From Burkholderiales bacterium Ga0074133 (GTDB lineage Bacteria > Pseudomonadota > Gammaproteobacteria > Burkholderiales > Burkholderiaceae_C), in assembly GCA_001464865.1 (NCBI GenBank), contig LNEG01000125.1, positions 1 through 64,000 of the forward strand: DNA of 64,000 nucleotides, written 5' to 3'. The translations under genes and the position numbers were made by a program. This document shows, one piece after another, positions 11,013 to 21,797 of this stretch (position 1 is its first letter; every line of letters begins with the position of its first letter). The notes beneath the pieces are model-generated. The model was not told where the DNA came from. It did not search any database and saw nothing but the letters and a program-made list of their open reading frames with translations.

Positions 11013-14000
11013 ATGCCCATCACTATCCTGTTCGTTGAAAGTGATCCGCGCCATGCGCAGGCGGTAAAAGACGCGCTCGCCGACCCTTGGTCGGGCTGGA
11101 CGGTCGACGTGGCCACGACACTGGCTGACACACACTCATATCTCACCACCCGCCGGCCGGATGTCGTGCTGGCGGCCGAGCGGACCATGGGCGGCTCCGC
11201 ATTTGATCTGTTGCAGTCCCTGCGCGGCATTCCATCCATCATCATGGTCGGCATCGGCCACGAAACACGCGCAGCCCAGGCGCTGCGTCACGGCTTCGAT
11301 GATTTCGTGGTGCAGGATTCGCAGCTGGGCTACCTCCTCGAACTGCCCGCCCAGATCGATGCGGTGCTTGAACGCCACGCCGGCAAGCGCGTGCGGGAAG
11401 AAGCAGAGGCCATGCTTGCCCGCCAGCACCGGTTGCTGCAGGCCATCTCGCAGGCGCAGGCCATGTTCATCGCGAGTGCCGGGCCGCGTGCGGCGTTCGA
11501 GGCCCTGCTCGGCGAACTCATGTCTCTCACCCAGAGCGGCTTTGGCATGGTCGGGCAGGTCGAGCGTGCTGAAGACGGCCATCCGTATCTGCGTGTGCAC
11601 GCGCTGACCGACATCAGCTGGGACGAGGCTTCGCGCGCCCGCTATGCCCGCCATGCTGAAGAAGGCATGGTGTTTGACAACCTGGACTCGCTGGTCGGGG
11701 CTGCCCTGCTGACCGGGCAACCGGTGTTGACCAATGACACGTCTGGCGACCCGCGCAGTGCAGGGGTGCCGCCAGGTCATCCGGTCATCCGGTCCTATCT
11801 GGGTCTTCCCATCCATGCCTCGGGCGATCTGGTGGCCATGGTGGGGTTGGCGAACTGCCCGGGGGGCTATTCCGACGCAGACATCCGCTTTCTGCAACCC
11901 CTGCTCAGCACCATCGGGCAGATGGAAATGGCCCGCCGCGCCGAGCTGGCCCGCCGCTCCGTGGAGCAGCAGCTTGCGCGCACCAGCGAGCTCCTGGCCG
12001 AGAAAACGCGCGCGCTGGAAGGTACCCTCGCCAGCGTGTCGCAGGGTATCTCCAACGTGGACGCAGAGGGCCGCATCCGTGTGTACAACCGTCGTTATCT
12101 GGAGGTGCTGGACCTGCCCGAAGCGCTTCTGGCGGCCCAGCCGCGCGTCGAGGAAGTGGTGCGCTTCCAGCAGGAGCGCGGCGACTTCGGCCCCGGGTTC
12201 GAGCTCATAGAGCCTGCAGCCCGCGCCTATGTGGCTTCGGAGTACCCGCCCAGGGGCAAGGACATCACCATGCCGCCCCAGTACATCCGCAAGAACCCGC
12301 ACGGCCGGTACCTCGAGGTGCGCACGCACGTGTTGCCCGAAGGCGGACGGGTGAGGACATTTACCGATGTCACCGACTACCTGAGCACGCTGGAGGCGTT
12401 GCGCCAGAGCGAGGCACGCTGGCGCAGTCTCACGCAGCTGTCTTCCGACTGGTATTGGGAGCAGGACGCGCAGTTCCGCTTTGTGAGGATCGATGGCAAC
12501 GTGGACAAGGTGCCAGGGTCGTGGGAGGCCCATCAGGGCCTTACCCGCTGGGAGCTTCCGCGCACTTTTGCCACCGAGCACCAGTGGGCCGAGCACCGCG
12601 CGCAGCTGCAGGCGCACCAGGTGTTCCACGATTTCGAAATGCGCCAGCAGGCAGACGATGGCAGCGTGATCTGGGTGTCGGTGAGTGGCGAACCCATCTT
12701 TGATCTGGACGGCCAGTTCACCGGCTACCGGGGCGTGGCCCGCGATGTCACCGATCGCAAGCGCGCCGAGGCCGAGATTGAACGGCTGGCGTTCTACGAC
12801 GAGCTGACAGGTCTGCCCAACCGCAGGCTGCTTGCGGACAGGCTCGAAAGGGCCGTTGCAGTGTGCGCGCGCGACGAAAGCCATGGCGCCTTGTTCTTCC
12901 TTGATCTGGACGACTTCAAGGGCGTGAACGACACGCTGGGTCACGACTGGGGCGATCAGCTGCTGGTTCAGGTGGGCGCCCGGCTGCGTGGCTGCGTGCG
13001 CACCATCGACACGGTGGCCCGTCTGGGCGGCGACGAGTTTGTCGTCGTGGTCGGCGGCCTGAGCGGGCAGGCGCCCGCCGCTGCAGCTGAAGCGGAAGCC
13101 ATCGGCTGCAAGCTGCTGCAGTCGCTGAACCAGCCCTACCGTATCCAGGACTCTGACGTGCACAGCACGCCCAGCATTGGCATCGCGCTGTTCTCCAGCC
13201 TGGAGCTGCCGGTGACGGAGCTGCTCAAGCGCGCGGATCTCGCCATGTACCAGGCCAAGTCGCAAGGGCGCAATATGCTGTCGTTCTTCGACCCCGCCGT
13301 GCAGGCCGCGGCGTCAGAGCGATCTGCCCTTGAAGCAGCCATCCGCCAGGGCATTGGCCGCGAGGAGTTCGTGTTGCATTTCCAGCCCGTGGTGAACGAA
13401 CGCGGCGCTGTGCAGGGGGCCGAGGCGCTGGTGCGCTGGCAGCATCCGCAGCGCGGCATGGTGGCACCCGGAGAGTTCATCCCTCTCGCAGAACAGACCA
13501 GCCTGATCCTGCCCCTGGGCCGGCTGGTGCTGTCCATGGCTTGCCGGCAGCTCGCCCGGTGGGCCAGTGCGGGCGTGCAGCCTGCTGCCTCGTGGACTGT
13601 GGCGGTCAACGTGAGCGCGCGGGAGTTCAGGCAGGCCGACTATGTGGACCAGGTCAAGGCGGTGCTCCAGGAAACCGGCGCCGATCCGCGCCGCCTGAAG
13701 CTTGAGCTGACCGAAAGCCTGCTGCTGCATGATGTGGAAGAAAGCATCCTGAAAATGCAGGTCCTGCGCGCGCTGGGCGTCGGCTTTTCGCTGGACGACT
13801 TCGGTACCGGATATTCATCGCTGAGCTACCTCAAGCGGCTGCCGCTGGACCAGCTCAAGATCGACCAGAGCTTTGTGCGTGACGTGCTGACCGACCCTAA
13901 CGATGCGACCATTGCATGCACCATCATCGCCCTGGCGCGCAGCCTGGGGCTGGATGTGGTGGCGGAGGGCGTGGAGACCGAAGGGCAGCGCGCTTTCCTG

Positions 14001-14078
14001 CTGCAAAACGGCTGCCGCAAGTTTCAGGGCTACCTGTTCGGCCGCCCGGGTGCAGCCGACCTGTTGCACGTCGCATAG
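11013..14078 (+). CDS. Receiver-like/GAF/PAS/GGDEF/EAL protein (c-di-GMP turnover)
   Basis: 1021 aa; RTIDTVARLGGDEF (I-site-like RxxD plus GGDEF), AEALVRWQHP (EAL), DDFGTGYSSLSYLKRLPLDQLKID; N-terminal receiver-like fold. Confidence 0.92.
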   Translation: MPITILFVESDPRHAQAVKDALADPWSGWTVDVATTLADTHSYLTTRRPDVVLAAERTMGGSAFDLLQSLRGIPSIIMVGIGHETRAAQALRHGFDDFVVQDSQLGYLLELPAQIDAVLERHAGKRVREEAEAMLARQHRLLQAISQAQAMFIASAGPRAAFEALLGELMSLTQSGFGMVGQVERAEDGHPYLRVHALTDISWDEASRARYARHAEEGMVFDNLDSLVGAALLTGQPVLTNDTSGDPRSAGVPPGHPVIRSYLGLPIHASGDLVAMVGLANCPGGYSDADIRFLQPLLSTIGQMEMARRAELARRSVEQQLARTSELLAEKTRALEGTLASVSQGISNVDAEGRIRVYNRRYLEVLDLPEALLAAQPRVEEVVRFQQERGDFGPGFELIEPAARAYVASEYPPRGKDITMPPQYIRKNPHGRYLEVRTHVLPEGGRVRTFTDVTDYLSTLEALRQSEARWRSLTQLSSDWYWEQDAQFRFVRIDGNVDKVPGSWEAHQGLTRWELPRTFATEHQWAEHRAQLQAHQVFHDFEMRQQADDGSVIWVSVSGEPIFDLDGQFTGYRGVARDVTDRKRAEAEIERLAFYDELTGLPNRRLLADRLERAVAVCARDESHGALFFLDLDDFKGVNDTLGHDWGDQLLVQVGARLRGCVRTIDTVARLGGDEFVVVVGGLSGQAPAAAAEAEAIGCKLLQSLNQPYRIQDSDVHSTPSIGIALFSSLELPVTELLKRADLAMYQAKSQGRNMLSFFDPAVQAAASERSALEAAIRQGIGREEFVLHFQPVVNERGAVQGAEALVRWQHPQRGMVAPGEFIPLAEQTSLILPLGRLVLSMACRQLARWASAGVQPAASWTVAVNVSAREFRQADYVDQVKAVLQETGADPRRLKLELTESLLLHDVEESILKMQVLRALGVGFSLDDFGTGYSSLSYLKRLPLDQLKIDQSFVRDVLTDPNDATIACTIIALARSLGLDVVAEGVETEGQRAFLLQNGCRKFQGYLFGRPGAADLLHVA

Positions 14079-14198
14079 GGATTTGCCAAAGCGTTGCGTC
14101 CGCCTGTGGCCTTTGGGCTCAGTGCAATTGCGGCAGATGCTGCCTTTGTCTGCGCGTGGATGCTTGTCTGGCGAGCGGACCTTCGCGGGGGCATCCCA

Positions 14199-15374
14199 TC
14201 ACGTGCGTTCCAGCCGCTGGAACAGCCCGCCTGCCAGCCTCGCCACCCGCCCATCCAGTTCAAGCGTCAGCAGTTCGACCTGAAGCGTTGCGGCATCCAT
14301 CCCTGTCCGGGCCACCAGAGCATCAATACCCATGGGGTCAAAGCCCAGTGCTGTGAGGAGCGGGCCCTCGGGCAGGTTCGCCAGGCCGCTTTCTCCGGGT
14401 GGGGCGTTATCCGGGGCGCCGCACGGCGCGGCGGTTGGCGGAAGCCGCAGCTCTTCCAGCACATCCTGCGCCGATTCCACCAGCTTGGCCCCTTGACGGA
14501 TGAGCGCATGGCAGCCCCGTGACTGGGGGGAATGGATGGAGCCCGGAATGGCGAACACTTCCCGTCCCTGCTCGACAGCCGTCCGTGCCGTGATCAGTGA
14601 CCCTGAGGCGAGAGCGGCCTCGACCACCAGCGTGCCCTGCGACAGGCCCGAGATGATCCGGTTGCGTTTGGGGAAGTTGGGTGCCAGCGGTGGCGTACCC
14701 AAGGGGTATTCGCTGACCAGAAGGCCCTGCGCGGCTATCCGCCGCGCCAGGTCCAGATTTCTGCGGGGATAGACACGGTCGAGGCCTGTGCCTACAACAG
14801 CGATGGTGGGTGGCGTGCTTGGCGCCTCGGTCTGGCCGGATGCCTCCAGAGCGCCCTCATGCGCCGCTGCGTCGATGCCCAGTGCCAGCCCCGAGACAAT
14901 CACGAAGCCTGCGTCCCTCAGCGCGCGGGCGAACTGACGGGCGTTTTCCGCACCCTGAGCGGTGGGGTTGCGGCTGCCCACCATCGCGAGGCTGGCCGTG
15001 GCCGGAAACGGGTTGTGTGCCAGCCACCGCGCAGCGCCCATCATGTAGAGCAACAGCGGGGGATCTTCGGTATCCAGCAGCGACTGCGGGTATCGGGGGT
15101 CGCCCAGTGTGATCACTGCGCGCGCCACTCCATCGGCTGTCGCGTCGTGCTGCAGCCAGGTCCAGGTGGTTTCGACGAGCCCGGCCAACCCCTCGGGCAC
15201 CTGCACCAGCGCCCTCGCCTGCGCTGGAGTGCTGACCTGCGCCAGTACGGCTTCAGGTTGAACGAAGATGGATTGCGGCAGCCCGAAGCGCGCCAGCAGG
15301 CGCCTCGCAGCGGTGTTGCCCACCCCCGCCGTCAGCGTGAGGCGCAACCATGCACCAAGCTCCTCGAGATCCAT
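14199..15374 (-). CDS. dprA: DNA-processing protein DprA
   Basis: MVGSRNPTAQGAENARQFARALRDAGFVIVSGLALGIDAAAHEGAL. Confidence 0.95.
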   Translation of the reverse strand: MDLEELGAWLRLTLTAGVGNTAARRLLARFGLPQSIFVQPEAVLAQVSTPAQARALVQVPEGLAGLVETTWTWLQHDATADGVARAVITLGDPRYPQSLLDTEDPPLLLYMMGAARWLAHNPFPATASLAMVGSRNPTAQGAENARQFARALRDAGFVIVSGLALGIDAAAHEGALEASGQTEAPSTPPTIAVVGTGLDRVYPRRNLDLARRIAAQGLLVSEYPLGTPPLAPNFPKRNRIISGLSQGTLVVEAALASGSLITARTAVEQGREVFAIPGSIHSPQSRGCHALIRQGAKLVESAQDVLEELRLPPTAAPCGAPDNAPPGESGLANLPEGPLLTALGFDPMGIDALVARTGMDAATLQVELLTLELDGRVARLAGGLFQRLERT

Positions 15375-15433
15375 CAGGTTTTGTGGGGGGCTTTATCGGC
15401 GTTCAGCCAGCGCCGGTGCGCAGCCAGGGCCGC

Positions 15434-16645
15434 TTACTTGGGGTTGACCAGCCGGTCACCCACGCGCACGCCATTGCGGATCTCCAGCAGCAGCGCATAC
15501 GACACACGGTCGAACGTGCGGAACACCATCGCCGTGCCGTTGTCTTCATTGGGCAGCTTGATCGTGACGCCCTTGCCGTCCGTGCCGTCCTTGACCCGGC
15601 TGTCCCTGGACAGCAGAGACAGAACGTGGCCGGGTTCGACCCCATCCTGCGTGCCCACGCTGATGGCGACCACCTGGTTCTGGGCTGCAAAGGCTACCGC
15701 CGAGCTGCCGTAGATGGACACGACGCGCGCCTCCACCTCAAACTGCGGCGCACGCGGCGTGTAGGTCGTGAAGGCCCGGGGCGGGGTGGGCAACAGGCGG
15801 TCACCGGCCCGGATCTCTTCCTTGGTGGCCGTGAGATCGACCGTGGCCGGTACGTACTCGACCGTGTAGCCGCCCCGGCCGTTGGGTACGTCTTCAAATC
15901 CTTCGCCGCGAACCAGCTCAGCCCTGCCGAGGTACTGAGCTTCGTAGCCGAGGATTTCGCCCGTGGCTGGGTGCTTCAGGGCCACGGCATCACGGAACAC
16001 GCGGAACTGGCGCTGCTCGCCCAGTTCGGCTTTGAGTTCCGAGCCCTGCTGGCTGCGCACATAGGCCCGGTCCCCGCTTGCCATCAGCACCCGCTCCTCG
16101 GTCGTTGCCACGATCCGCGGTGCCTGCTGCAGCAACGCCGCGTCCACCACCAGCGGCTCCACCAGGAACGGTTCGATCAGATGGGGCTTGAGCGTGGGGA
16201 GTGCGGTGTCACCCAGGCTTTCCGTGCGCGTGCGCGGAGAGACGCGCACGGTTTCGGGCTCGGTAGAGCCCGGACGCGTGGTGCTCAGGCGTGCATAGGC
16301 GCCGTCCTTGTCCAGGTACAGCGTCTGTCCCGGGAAAATGAGGTGCGGGTTGGGAATGGCCTTGAGGTTCATCCCCCACAGTTCGGGCCAGCGCCAGGGG
16401 CGCTTGAGGTACATGCCCGAGATGCCCCACAGGGTGTCGCCGCGCTTGACGGTGTAGCTGTCCGGGGCATTGGGAGCGAGCTCGGACAGCGGGATGCCGC
16501 GCTCGGACACCTGTTGCGCGGTGGCGCGCTGGTCTCCCGAGACGGAGTGGCCTTGTGCATGGGCCGACAGCGTGCACAGCGTTGCGCCAGCAAGGATGGT
16601 GAGTGCGCCCAGAGCGTTCCGCCGCATGCTGGTGAATGCTGTCAT
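15434..16645 (-). CDS. LysM peptidoglycan-binding domain protein (secreted)
   Basis: Signal peptide MTAFTSMRRNALGALTILAGATLCTLSAHAQ with AGAGGAAC RBS; LysM DSYTVKRGDTLWGISGMYLKRPWRWPELW...NPHLIFPGQTLYL. ORF open to 16756. Confidence 0.88.
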   Translation of the reverse strand: MTAFTSMRRNALGALTILAGATLCTLSAHAQGHSVSGDQRATAQQVSERGIPLSELAPNAPDSYTVKRGDTLWGISGMYLKRPWRWPELWGMNLKAIPNPHLIFPGQTLYLDKDGAYARLSTTRPGSTEPETVRVSPRTRTESLGDTALPTLKPHLIEPFLVEPLVVDAALLQQAPRIVATTEERVLMASGDRAYVRSQQGSELKAELGEQRQFRVFRDAVALKHPATGEILGYEAQYLGRAELVRGEGFEDVPNGRGGYTVEYVPATVDLTATKEEIRAGDRLLPTPPRAFTTYTPRAPQFEVEARVVSIYGSSAVAFAAQNQVVAISVGTQDGVEPGHVLSLLSRDSRVKDGTDGKGVTIKLPNEDNGTAMVFRTFDRVSYALLLEIRNGVRVGDRLVNPK

Positions 16646-16843
16646 GTTGTTCCTCTTCTCATGCATTGTGAAACGCCCCTCGCGCGCGCCGCAGTCCTCG
16701 CGGCATGCGAACCGCCGGGCACGTTCGTTACAAACCTTCTTAGATTCTCTGCTCAAGCCCTTGATTCGGCAACGATTATTGCCCTGCAGGCCTGCCAGTG
16801 CGGCTAAAAGTGGCGAAAATAGCGACAGCTAATCCCGATCTCC

Positions 16844-17353
16844 ATGGCAATCCTCCCCATTCTCTGTTACCCCGACCCCCGCCTCCACAAGGTCGCCCAG
16901 CCTGTCCACGAAGTGGACGGGCGCGTCAAGGCGCTGGTGTCGGACATGCTCGCCACCATGTACGACGCCCATGGCATCGGGCTGGCGGCCACCCAGGTTG
17001 ACGTTCACGAACGTGTGGTCGTGATCGATGTCTCGGAAGAGCGCGACCAGCCCCTGGTGCTGATCAACCCCGAGATCGTCTGGGCCAGTGAAGAGACCCA
17101 TGTGAACGAGGAAGGCTGCCTCTCGGTGCCCGGTATCTACGACGGCGTGGAGCGTTTTGACGCAGTGCACGTGCGGGCCCTCGATGCGCAAGGTCAGTCG
17201 CGCGTGATCGAGGCGGACGGGTTGCTGGCCGTCTGCATGCAGCACGAGATGGATCACCTCATGGGCAAGGTGTTTGTGGAATACCTCTCGCCGCTCAAGC
17301 GCAACCGGATCAAGACCAAGATGATCAAGCAGCAGCGCGGAGCCCGCGACTGA
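16844..17353 (+). CDS. def: Peptide deformylase
   Basis: [20 protein letters not shown]...[11 protein letters not shown]...[14 protein letters not shown]. Confidence 0.98.
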   Translation: MAILPILCYPDPRLHKVAQPVHEVDGRVKALVSDMLATMYDAHGIGLAATQVDVHERVVVIDVSEERDQPLVLINPEIVWASEETHVNEEGCLSVPGIYDGVERFDAVHVRALDAQGQSRVIEADGLLAVCMQHEMDHLMGKVFVEYLSPLKRNRIKTKMIKQQRGARD

Positions 17354-17877
17354 TGTTCGCTGCTGCTGCGCCTGGCGCGCCGCGCCGTCCGGCAGCCTGG
17401 CCGTTCGCGCTCGGGTGTGCGGTGGCGGCCCTTCTGCTCGCAGGTTGCGCGCTGCCAGCACGCGAAGCCCCTGGTGCGCTCAGGAGCGACGTGGTGGCCA
17501 GGCTGGGCCCGCCCCAGGCGGTGTATGCCCTGCCATCGGGTGAGCGGCTTCTCTACACCGAGCTGCCGGCAGGTTTTGCAGCGTACAACCTCGACTTTGA
17601 CGCCGCCGGGCGGCTCGTGCGCAACGAGCAGGTGCTCACACAGTCCCGCTTCGAGGCCCTTGCGGCCAGCGGCTGGACAGCCCAGGACGTGCAGCGCACC
17701 TTCGGCCCGCCTGTCCTCGTGGAGCGGGTGGCACGCTTTGACGGTGACATCTGGACGTACCGGTTCCGGCAAAACTCTGATTCCCGCCTGGCGCACGTGC
17801 ACCTGGACCGCCAGGGTGTTGTGCGGCAAGTCATCTTTACCGACGAGTTGCCCAATTTCGACAACGCGCGCGACTGA
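17353..17877 (+). CDS. Small lipoprotein, BamE/SmpA-like
   Basis: Lipobox LLLAGC; RSDVVARLGPPQAVYALPSGERLLY and FGPPVLVE... BamE-like repeats; ATG overlaps def stop. Confidence 0.65.
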   Translation: MFAAAAPGAPRRPAAWPFALGCAVAALLLAGCALPAREAPGALRSDVVARLGPPQAVYALPSGERLLYTELPAGFAAYNLDFDAAGRLVRNEQVLTQSRFEALAASGWTAQDVQRTFGPPVLVERVARFDGDIWTYRFRQNSDSRLAHVHLDRQGVVRQVIFTDELPNFDNARD

Positions 17878-18092
17878 CGGCGGGTGACGGATGTGCGGCA
17901 GCCAGGCAATGCGCAGGGTGACCCGCACGACGGGTGGTGACCGAAGCCACCGCGTGTGCCCGCGCTACGGGTCTGCACCCTGGGGACCCTTGCAATGAAT
18001 TTCGCCGCCACCCGCCCCGCGGTTGCATCGTTTCCCCGCCGTGCCGCGCACCACAACCTTCCTTCCTGTTGATTCCCCTACGGACCTCGCCC

Positions 18093-19088
18093 ATGAAAGT
18101 GATCTTTGCCGGAACGCCCGAGTTCGCCAGCGCCGCGCTGCAGGGCCTGCTGCAGGCGGGCTTCTCGGTCCCCCTGGTGCTCACGCAACCTGACCGCCCC
18201 GCGGGCCGGGGCATGAAGCTGCAGGCGTCGCCCGTCAAGCAGTGTGCGCTCTCTCACGGCATTCCCGTCGCGCAGCCGCGCAGCCTGCGCCTGGACGGCA
18301 AGTACCCGGGCGACGCTGCGGCAGCGCGGGATGCACTGCTAGCTGCGCAGGCCGATGTGATGGTGGTGGCCGCCTACGGGCTCATCCTGCCCCAGTGGGT
18401 GCTGGACTTGCCGCCCAAGGGGTGCCTCAACATCCACGCCAGCCTGCTGCCCCGCTGGCGCGGCGCGGCGCCCATCCACCGTGCGATCGAGGCGGGGGAT
18501 GCGGAAACCGGCATCACCATCATGCAGATGGACGCCGGTCTCGATACTGGCGACATGCTGCTCACCGAGCGGCTGCCCATCGCGCTGGCAGACACCACCG
18601 CCACCCTGCATGACCGCCTGGCCGCCCAGGGTGCGCAGCTCATCGTGCAGGCCCTGCAGCTGGCAGCCAGTGGTGGGCTGCGCCCCACGCCGCAGCCGGC
18701 CGACGGCGTCACCTACGCGCACAAGATCGAAAAAGCCGAAAGCACCATCGACTGGTCGCTCGATGCTCCGGCCATCGCGCGGCGTGTGCGCGCCTTTGAT
18801 CCGTTTCCGGGCGCCAGCACCGGGTGCGCCGGTGAGACCATCAAGGTATGGTCTTGCGAAATTGATAGCACTACAGGCAATAAAAACCTGGACCCGGGGC
18901 AGATTTTGTCTGCAAACGGCCAAGGCGTGACGGTGGCGTGCGGCCAAGGCGCCCTGCGCCTGACCACGCTGCAGCGTCCGGGCGGCAAGCGCCTTTCAGC
19001 TGCGGATTTCCTGCGCGGTTTTGATCTGCAGCCCGGCATGCAGCTGGGCGCGATGTCAGGGGCGGCGCCGGACCAGGCAGGCGCATGA
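18093..19088 (+). CDS. fmt: Methionyl-tRNA formyltransferase
   Basis: [20 protein letters not shown]...[21 protein letters not shown]...[20 protein letters not shown]. Confidence 0.98.
   Translation: MKVIFAGTPEFASAALQGLLQAGFSVPLVLTQPDRPAGRGMKLQASPVKQCALSHGIPVAQPRSLRLDGKYPGDAAAARDALLAAQADVMVVAAYGLILPQWVLDLPPKGCLNIHASLLPRWRGAAPIHRAIEAGDAETGITIMQMDAGLDTGDMLLTERLPIALADTTATLHDRLAAQGAQLIVQALQLAASGGLRPTPQPADGVTYAHKIEKAESTIDWSLDAPAIARRVRAFDPFPGASTGCAGETIKVWSCEIDSTTGNKNLDPGQILSANGQGVTVACGQGALRLTTLQRPGGKRLSAADFLRGFDLQPGMQLGAMSGAAPDQAGA
18860..18910 (+). repeat. AT-rich palindromic element, copy C (core only), in frame inside fmt
   Basis: AATTGATAGCACTACAGGCAATAAAAACCTGGACCCGGGGCAGATTTTGTC; aligns without gaps over 31 nt to copies D and H. 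Confidence 0.7.
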
Positions 19089-19921
19089 GGCAGGGCTCTG
19101 GCGCGATGGCCGCAGTGCGGTCCACGGTGCAGCATCCTTCCTTTCGGCAGGCCGTGCAGGACATGGCCGGTACGTCCCTGGGCATTGCCGCCTGGGGGCT
19201 GGTCACGGGCGTGGCCATGGTCAAGAGCGGCATGCCGGTGGGCATGGCGCTTTTCATGTCGCTGGCGGTCTACGCGGGCAGCGCGCAGCTGGCGGTGATC
19301 CCGCTGATGGCGGTGGGTGCGCCGCTTTGGGTGATCTGGCTCACGGCAGCGTGCGTCAACCTGCGCTTTGTCATCTTCAGCAGCATGTGGCGCAGCTACT
19401 TCGCGCACCTGCCGCTTCGCCAGCGTCTGTCCGTGGGCTATTTCAGCGGTGACGTGATCTACGTGGCTTTCATGAAGCGCTTCCCCGAGCCGCGTCCGCA
19501 GCCGGAGCAGATCCCCTACTTCTGGGGTGCCGCGTCCACCAACTGGCTGGCGTGGCAGGTGCCGTCGATTGCGGGCATTCTTCTGGCCAATGCCGTTCCG
19601 CTGTCGTGGGGGCTGGGGTTTGCGGGCGTGCTGGCGCTGCTGGGCGTGCTGCTGTCGCTGCTGTTCGACCGTGCCACATGGCTGGCTACCGGTGTTGCCG
19701 CGACGGCTGCCATTGCCGCATTCGCCCTGCCGCTCAAGCTGAACATTCTGGTGGCCATTGCGGCTGCCGTGGCGGCCGGGCTGCTGATGGAGGCGGTGGA
19801 CCGCCGCCGCCGTCACCCACGGGTGGTGCTCGTACCCCCTGACAGCACGCTGCCGCCCCAGGAGCGCGCCCATGTGCAGGATGGCGAGACAGTGCCCCTG
19901 CGCGAGGAGCGTCATCCATGA
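19085..19921 (+). CDS. azlC: AzlC family branched-chain amino-acid exporter large subunit
   Basis: [77 protein letters not shown] overlap with fmt. Confidence 0.88.
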   Translation: MRQGSGAMAAVRSTVQHPSFRQAVQDMAGTSLGIAAWGLVTGVAMVKSGMPVGMALFMSLAVYAGSAQLAVIPLMAVGAPLWVIWLTAACVNLRFVIFSSMWRSYFAHLPLRQRLSVGYFSGDVIYVAFMKRFPEPRPQPEQIPYFWGAASTNWLAWQVPSIAGILLANAVPLSWGLGFAGVLALLGVLLSLLFDRATWLATGVAATAAIAAFALPLKLNILVAIAAAVAAGLLMEAVDRRRRHPRVVLVPPDSTLPPQERAHVQDGETVPLREERHP

Positions 19922-20271
19922 ACACGCTGGTGAACACGGACTGGTCCTGGGTCGAGCCCGCCATTGCCATTGCCGGGCTGGCGGTCATCACCGTGGTCTC
20001 GCGCGCTTTCTTCATGATCCCGCAGCGCGAACTGCCCCTGCCCGACTGGCTCAAACGCGGCCTCAAGTACGCGCCCCTGGCGGCGCTCACGGCCGTGATC
20101 GCACCTGAAATCCTGATGGCGCACGGCGAGCTCATCGGCACGTTCAGGGATGCGCGGATACCCGCCGTGCTCTGCGCCACGGCCTACTATTTCTGGCGCC
20201 GGGGCATCCTGGGCACCATTGTGGTCGGCATGGCGGTGTATCTGCCGCTGCACATCGGCTGGGGCTGGTAG
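19918..20271 (+). CDS. azlD: AzlD family small transporter subunit
   Basis: 117 aa, TM-rich; ATGA overlap with azl[39 protein letters not shown]. Confidence 0.88.
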   Translation: MNTLVNTDWSWVEPAIAIAGLAVITVVSRAFFMIPQRELPLPDWLKRGLKYAPLAALTAVIAPEILMAHGELIGTFRDARIPAVLCATAYYFWRRGILGTIVVGMAVYLPLHIGWGW

Positions 20272-20392
20272 CCACGGGACCAGGCCCCAGTCACAAGGGG
20301 GCAAGGCACCGGCGGCGGTGGCCGCGCGTCAGGCCCATGGAATCCCGGTCACTAAAATGGCGGCCTCCAAGCCTCCTTTTTCCCCTTCTGCC

Positions 20393-21589
20393 ATGAACAT
20401 CCTCCGCTTCTCCGACCTGTGCGCCCAGGGCAAGGCCCAAGGCCAGCGCGTTTTCATCCGTGCCGACCTCAACGTGCCACAGGACGATGCGGGCCGCATC
20501 ACTGAAGACACGCGCATCCGCGCTTCGGTGCCATGCATCCGCATGGCGCTGGATGCGGGCGCGGCCGTCATGGTCACCAGCCACCTGGGCCGCCCCACCG
20601 AAGGCGAGTTCAAGCCCGAGGATTCGCTGGCCCCCGTGGCGGCGCGCCTGTCGGAGCTGCTGGGCCGCGACGTGCCGCTGGTCAGCCACTGGGTGGACGG
20701 CGTGAGCGTGGCCCCCGGCCAGGTCGTGCTGCTGGAAAACTGCCGCCTGAACGTCGGGGAAAAGAAGAACAAGGAAGACCTGGCACGCAAGCTCGCCGCG
20801 CTGTGCGATATCTTCGTGAACGACGCGTTCGGTACCGCCCACCGCGCCGAGGGCACCACCTACGGCATCGCCCAGTACGCACCGGTGGCCTGCGCGGGCC
20901 CGCTGCTGTCGGCCGAAATCGACGCGCTGACCAAGGCCCTGGCCCATCCGCAGCGCCCGCTGGCCGCCATCGTGGCGGGCTCCAAGGTCTCGACCAAGCT
21001 CACCATCCTCAAGAGCCTGGCCTCCAAGGTCGACCAGCTCATCGTGGGTGGCGGCATTGCCAATACTTTCATGCTGGCCGCAGGCCTGCCCATCGGCAAA
21101 AGCCTGGCCGAGCCGGACCTGCTGGAAGAAGCCCGCGCCGTGATGCAGGCCATGAAGGCCCGCGGCGCCGAGGTGCCGATCCCCACCGACGTGGTCACGG
21201 CCAAGACCTTTGCGGCCGACGCCCCCGCCACCTTGAAGGCGGCCACTGACGTGGAAGCGGACGACCTCATCCTGGACATCGGCCCGCAGACCGCGGCGCG
21301 GCTGGCAACGCAACTCAAGTCGGCCGGCACCATCGTCTGGAACGGCCCGGTCGGCGTGTTCGAGTTTGCCGCCTTCGAGAACGGCACCCGCGAAATCGCC
21401 CACGCCATCGCTGAATCGCCTGCCTTCAGCATTGCAGGCGGTGGCGACACCCTGGCCGCCATTGCGAAATACGGCATCGAAAAGCAGGTGGGTTACATCT
21501 CCACTGGCGGCGGCGCGTTTCTGGAAGTGCTGGAGGGCAAGACGCTGCCTGCCTTCGAAATCCTGGAAAAGCGATTTGTTACGCTTTGA
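20393..21589 (+). CDS. pgk: Phosphoglycerate kinase
   Basis: [14 protein letters not shown]...[11 protein letters not shown]...[12 protein letters not shown]...[15 protein letters not shown]. Confidence 0.98.
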   Translation: MNILRFSDLCAQGKAQGQRVFIRADLNVPQDDAGRITEDTRIRASVPCIRMALDAGAAVMVTSHLGRPTEGEFKPEDSLAPVAARLSELLGRDVPLVSHWVDGVSVAPGQVVLLENCRLNVGEKKNKEDLARKLAALCDIFVNDAFGTAHRAEGTTYGIAQYAPVACAGPLLSAEIDALTKALAHPQRPLAAIVAGSKVSTKLTILKSLASKVDQLIVGGGIANTFMLAAGLPIGKSLAEPDLLEEARAVMQAMKARGAEVPIPTDVVTAKTFAADAPATLKAATDVEADDLILDIGPQTAARLATQLKSAGTIVWNGPVGVFEFAAFENGTREIAHAIAESPAFSIAGGGDTLAAIAKYGIEKQVGYISTGGGAFLEVLEGKTLPAFEILEKRFVTL

Positions 21590-21797
21590 TTAATCTGATT
21601 GCAATTGCATAAATCCCCTGCCTGGTGCTTTGCGCACGGGCAGCGGAAGTTGTGACCAAAAACAACGAAATGTGTGTGCTGGTCGCCACTTGAATCAGGT
21701 TTCTCTTGTTTTTGTTGTGTATCCCGCCCAGAATTATTTTTAAAGTCGGCGGGATGCAATGGCATTTCTGCCTCTCTTAGGTCCGTAGGAGGGAACC

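Noticed and set aside
11136-13265. 709-aa minus-strand ORF
   Set aside because: Antisense to the GGDEF-EAL gene; no recognisable domain.
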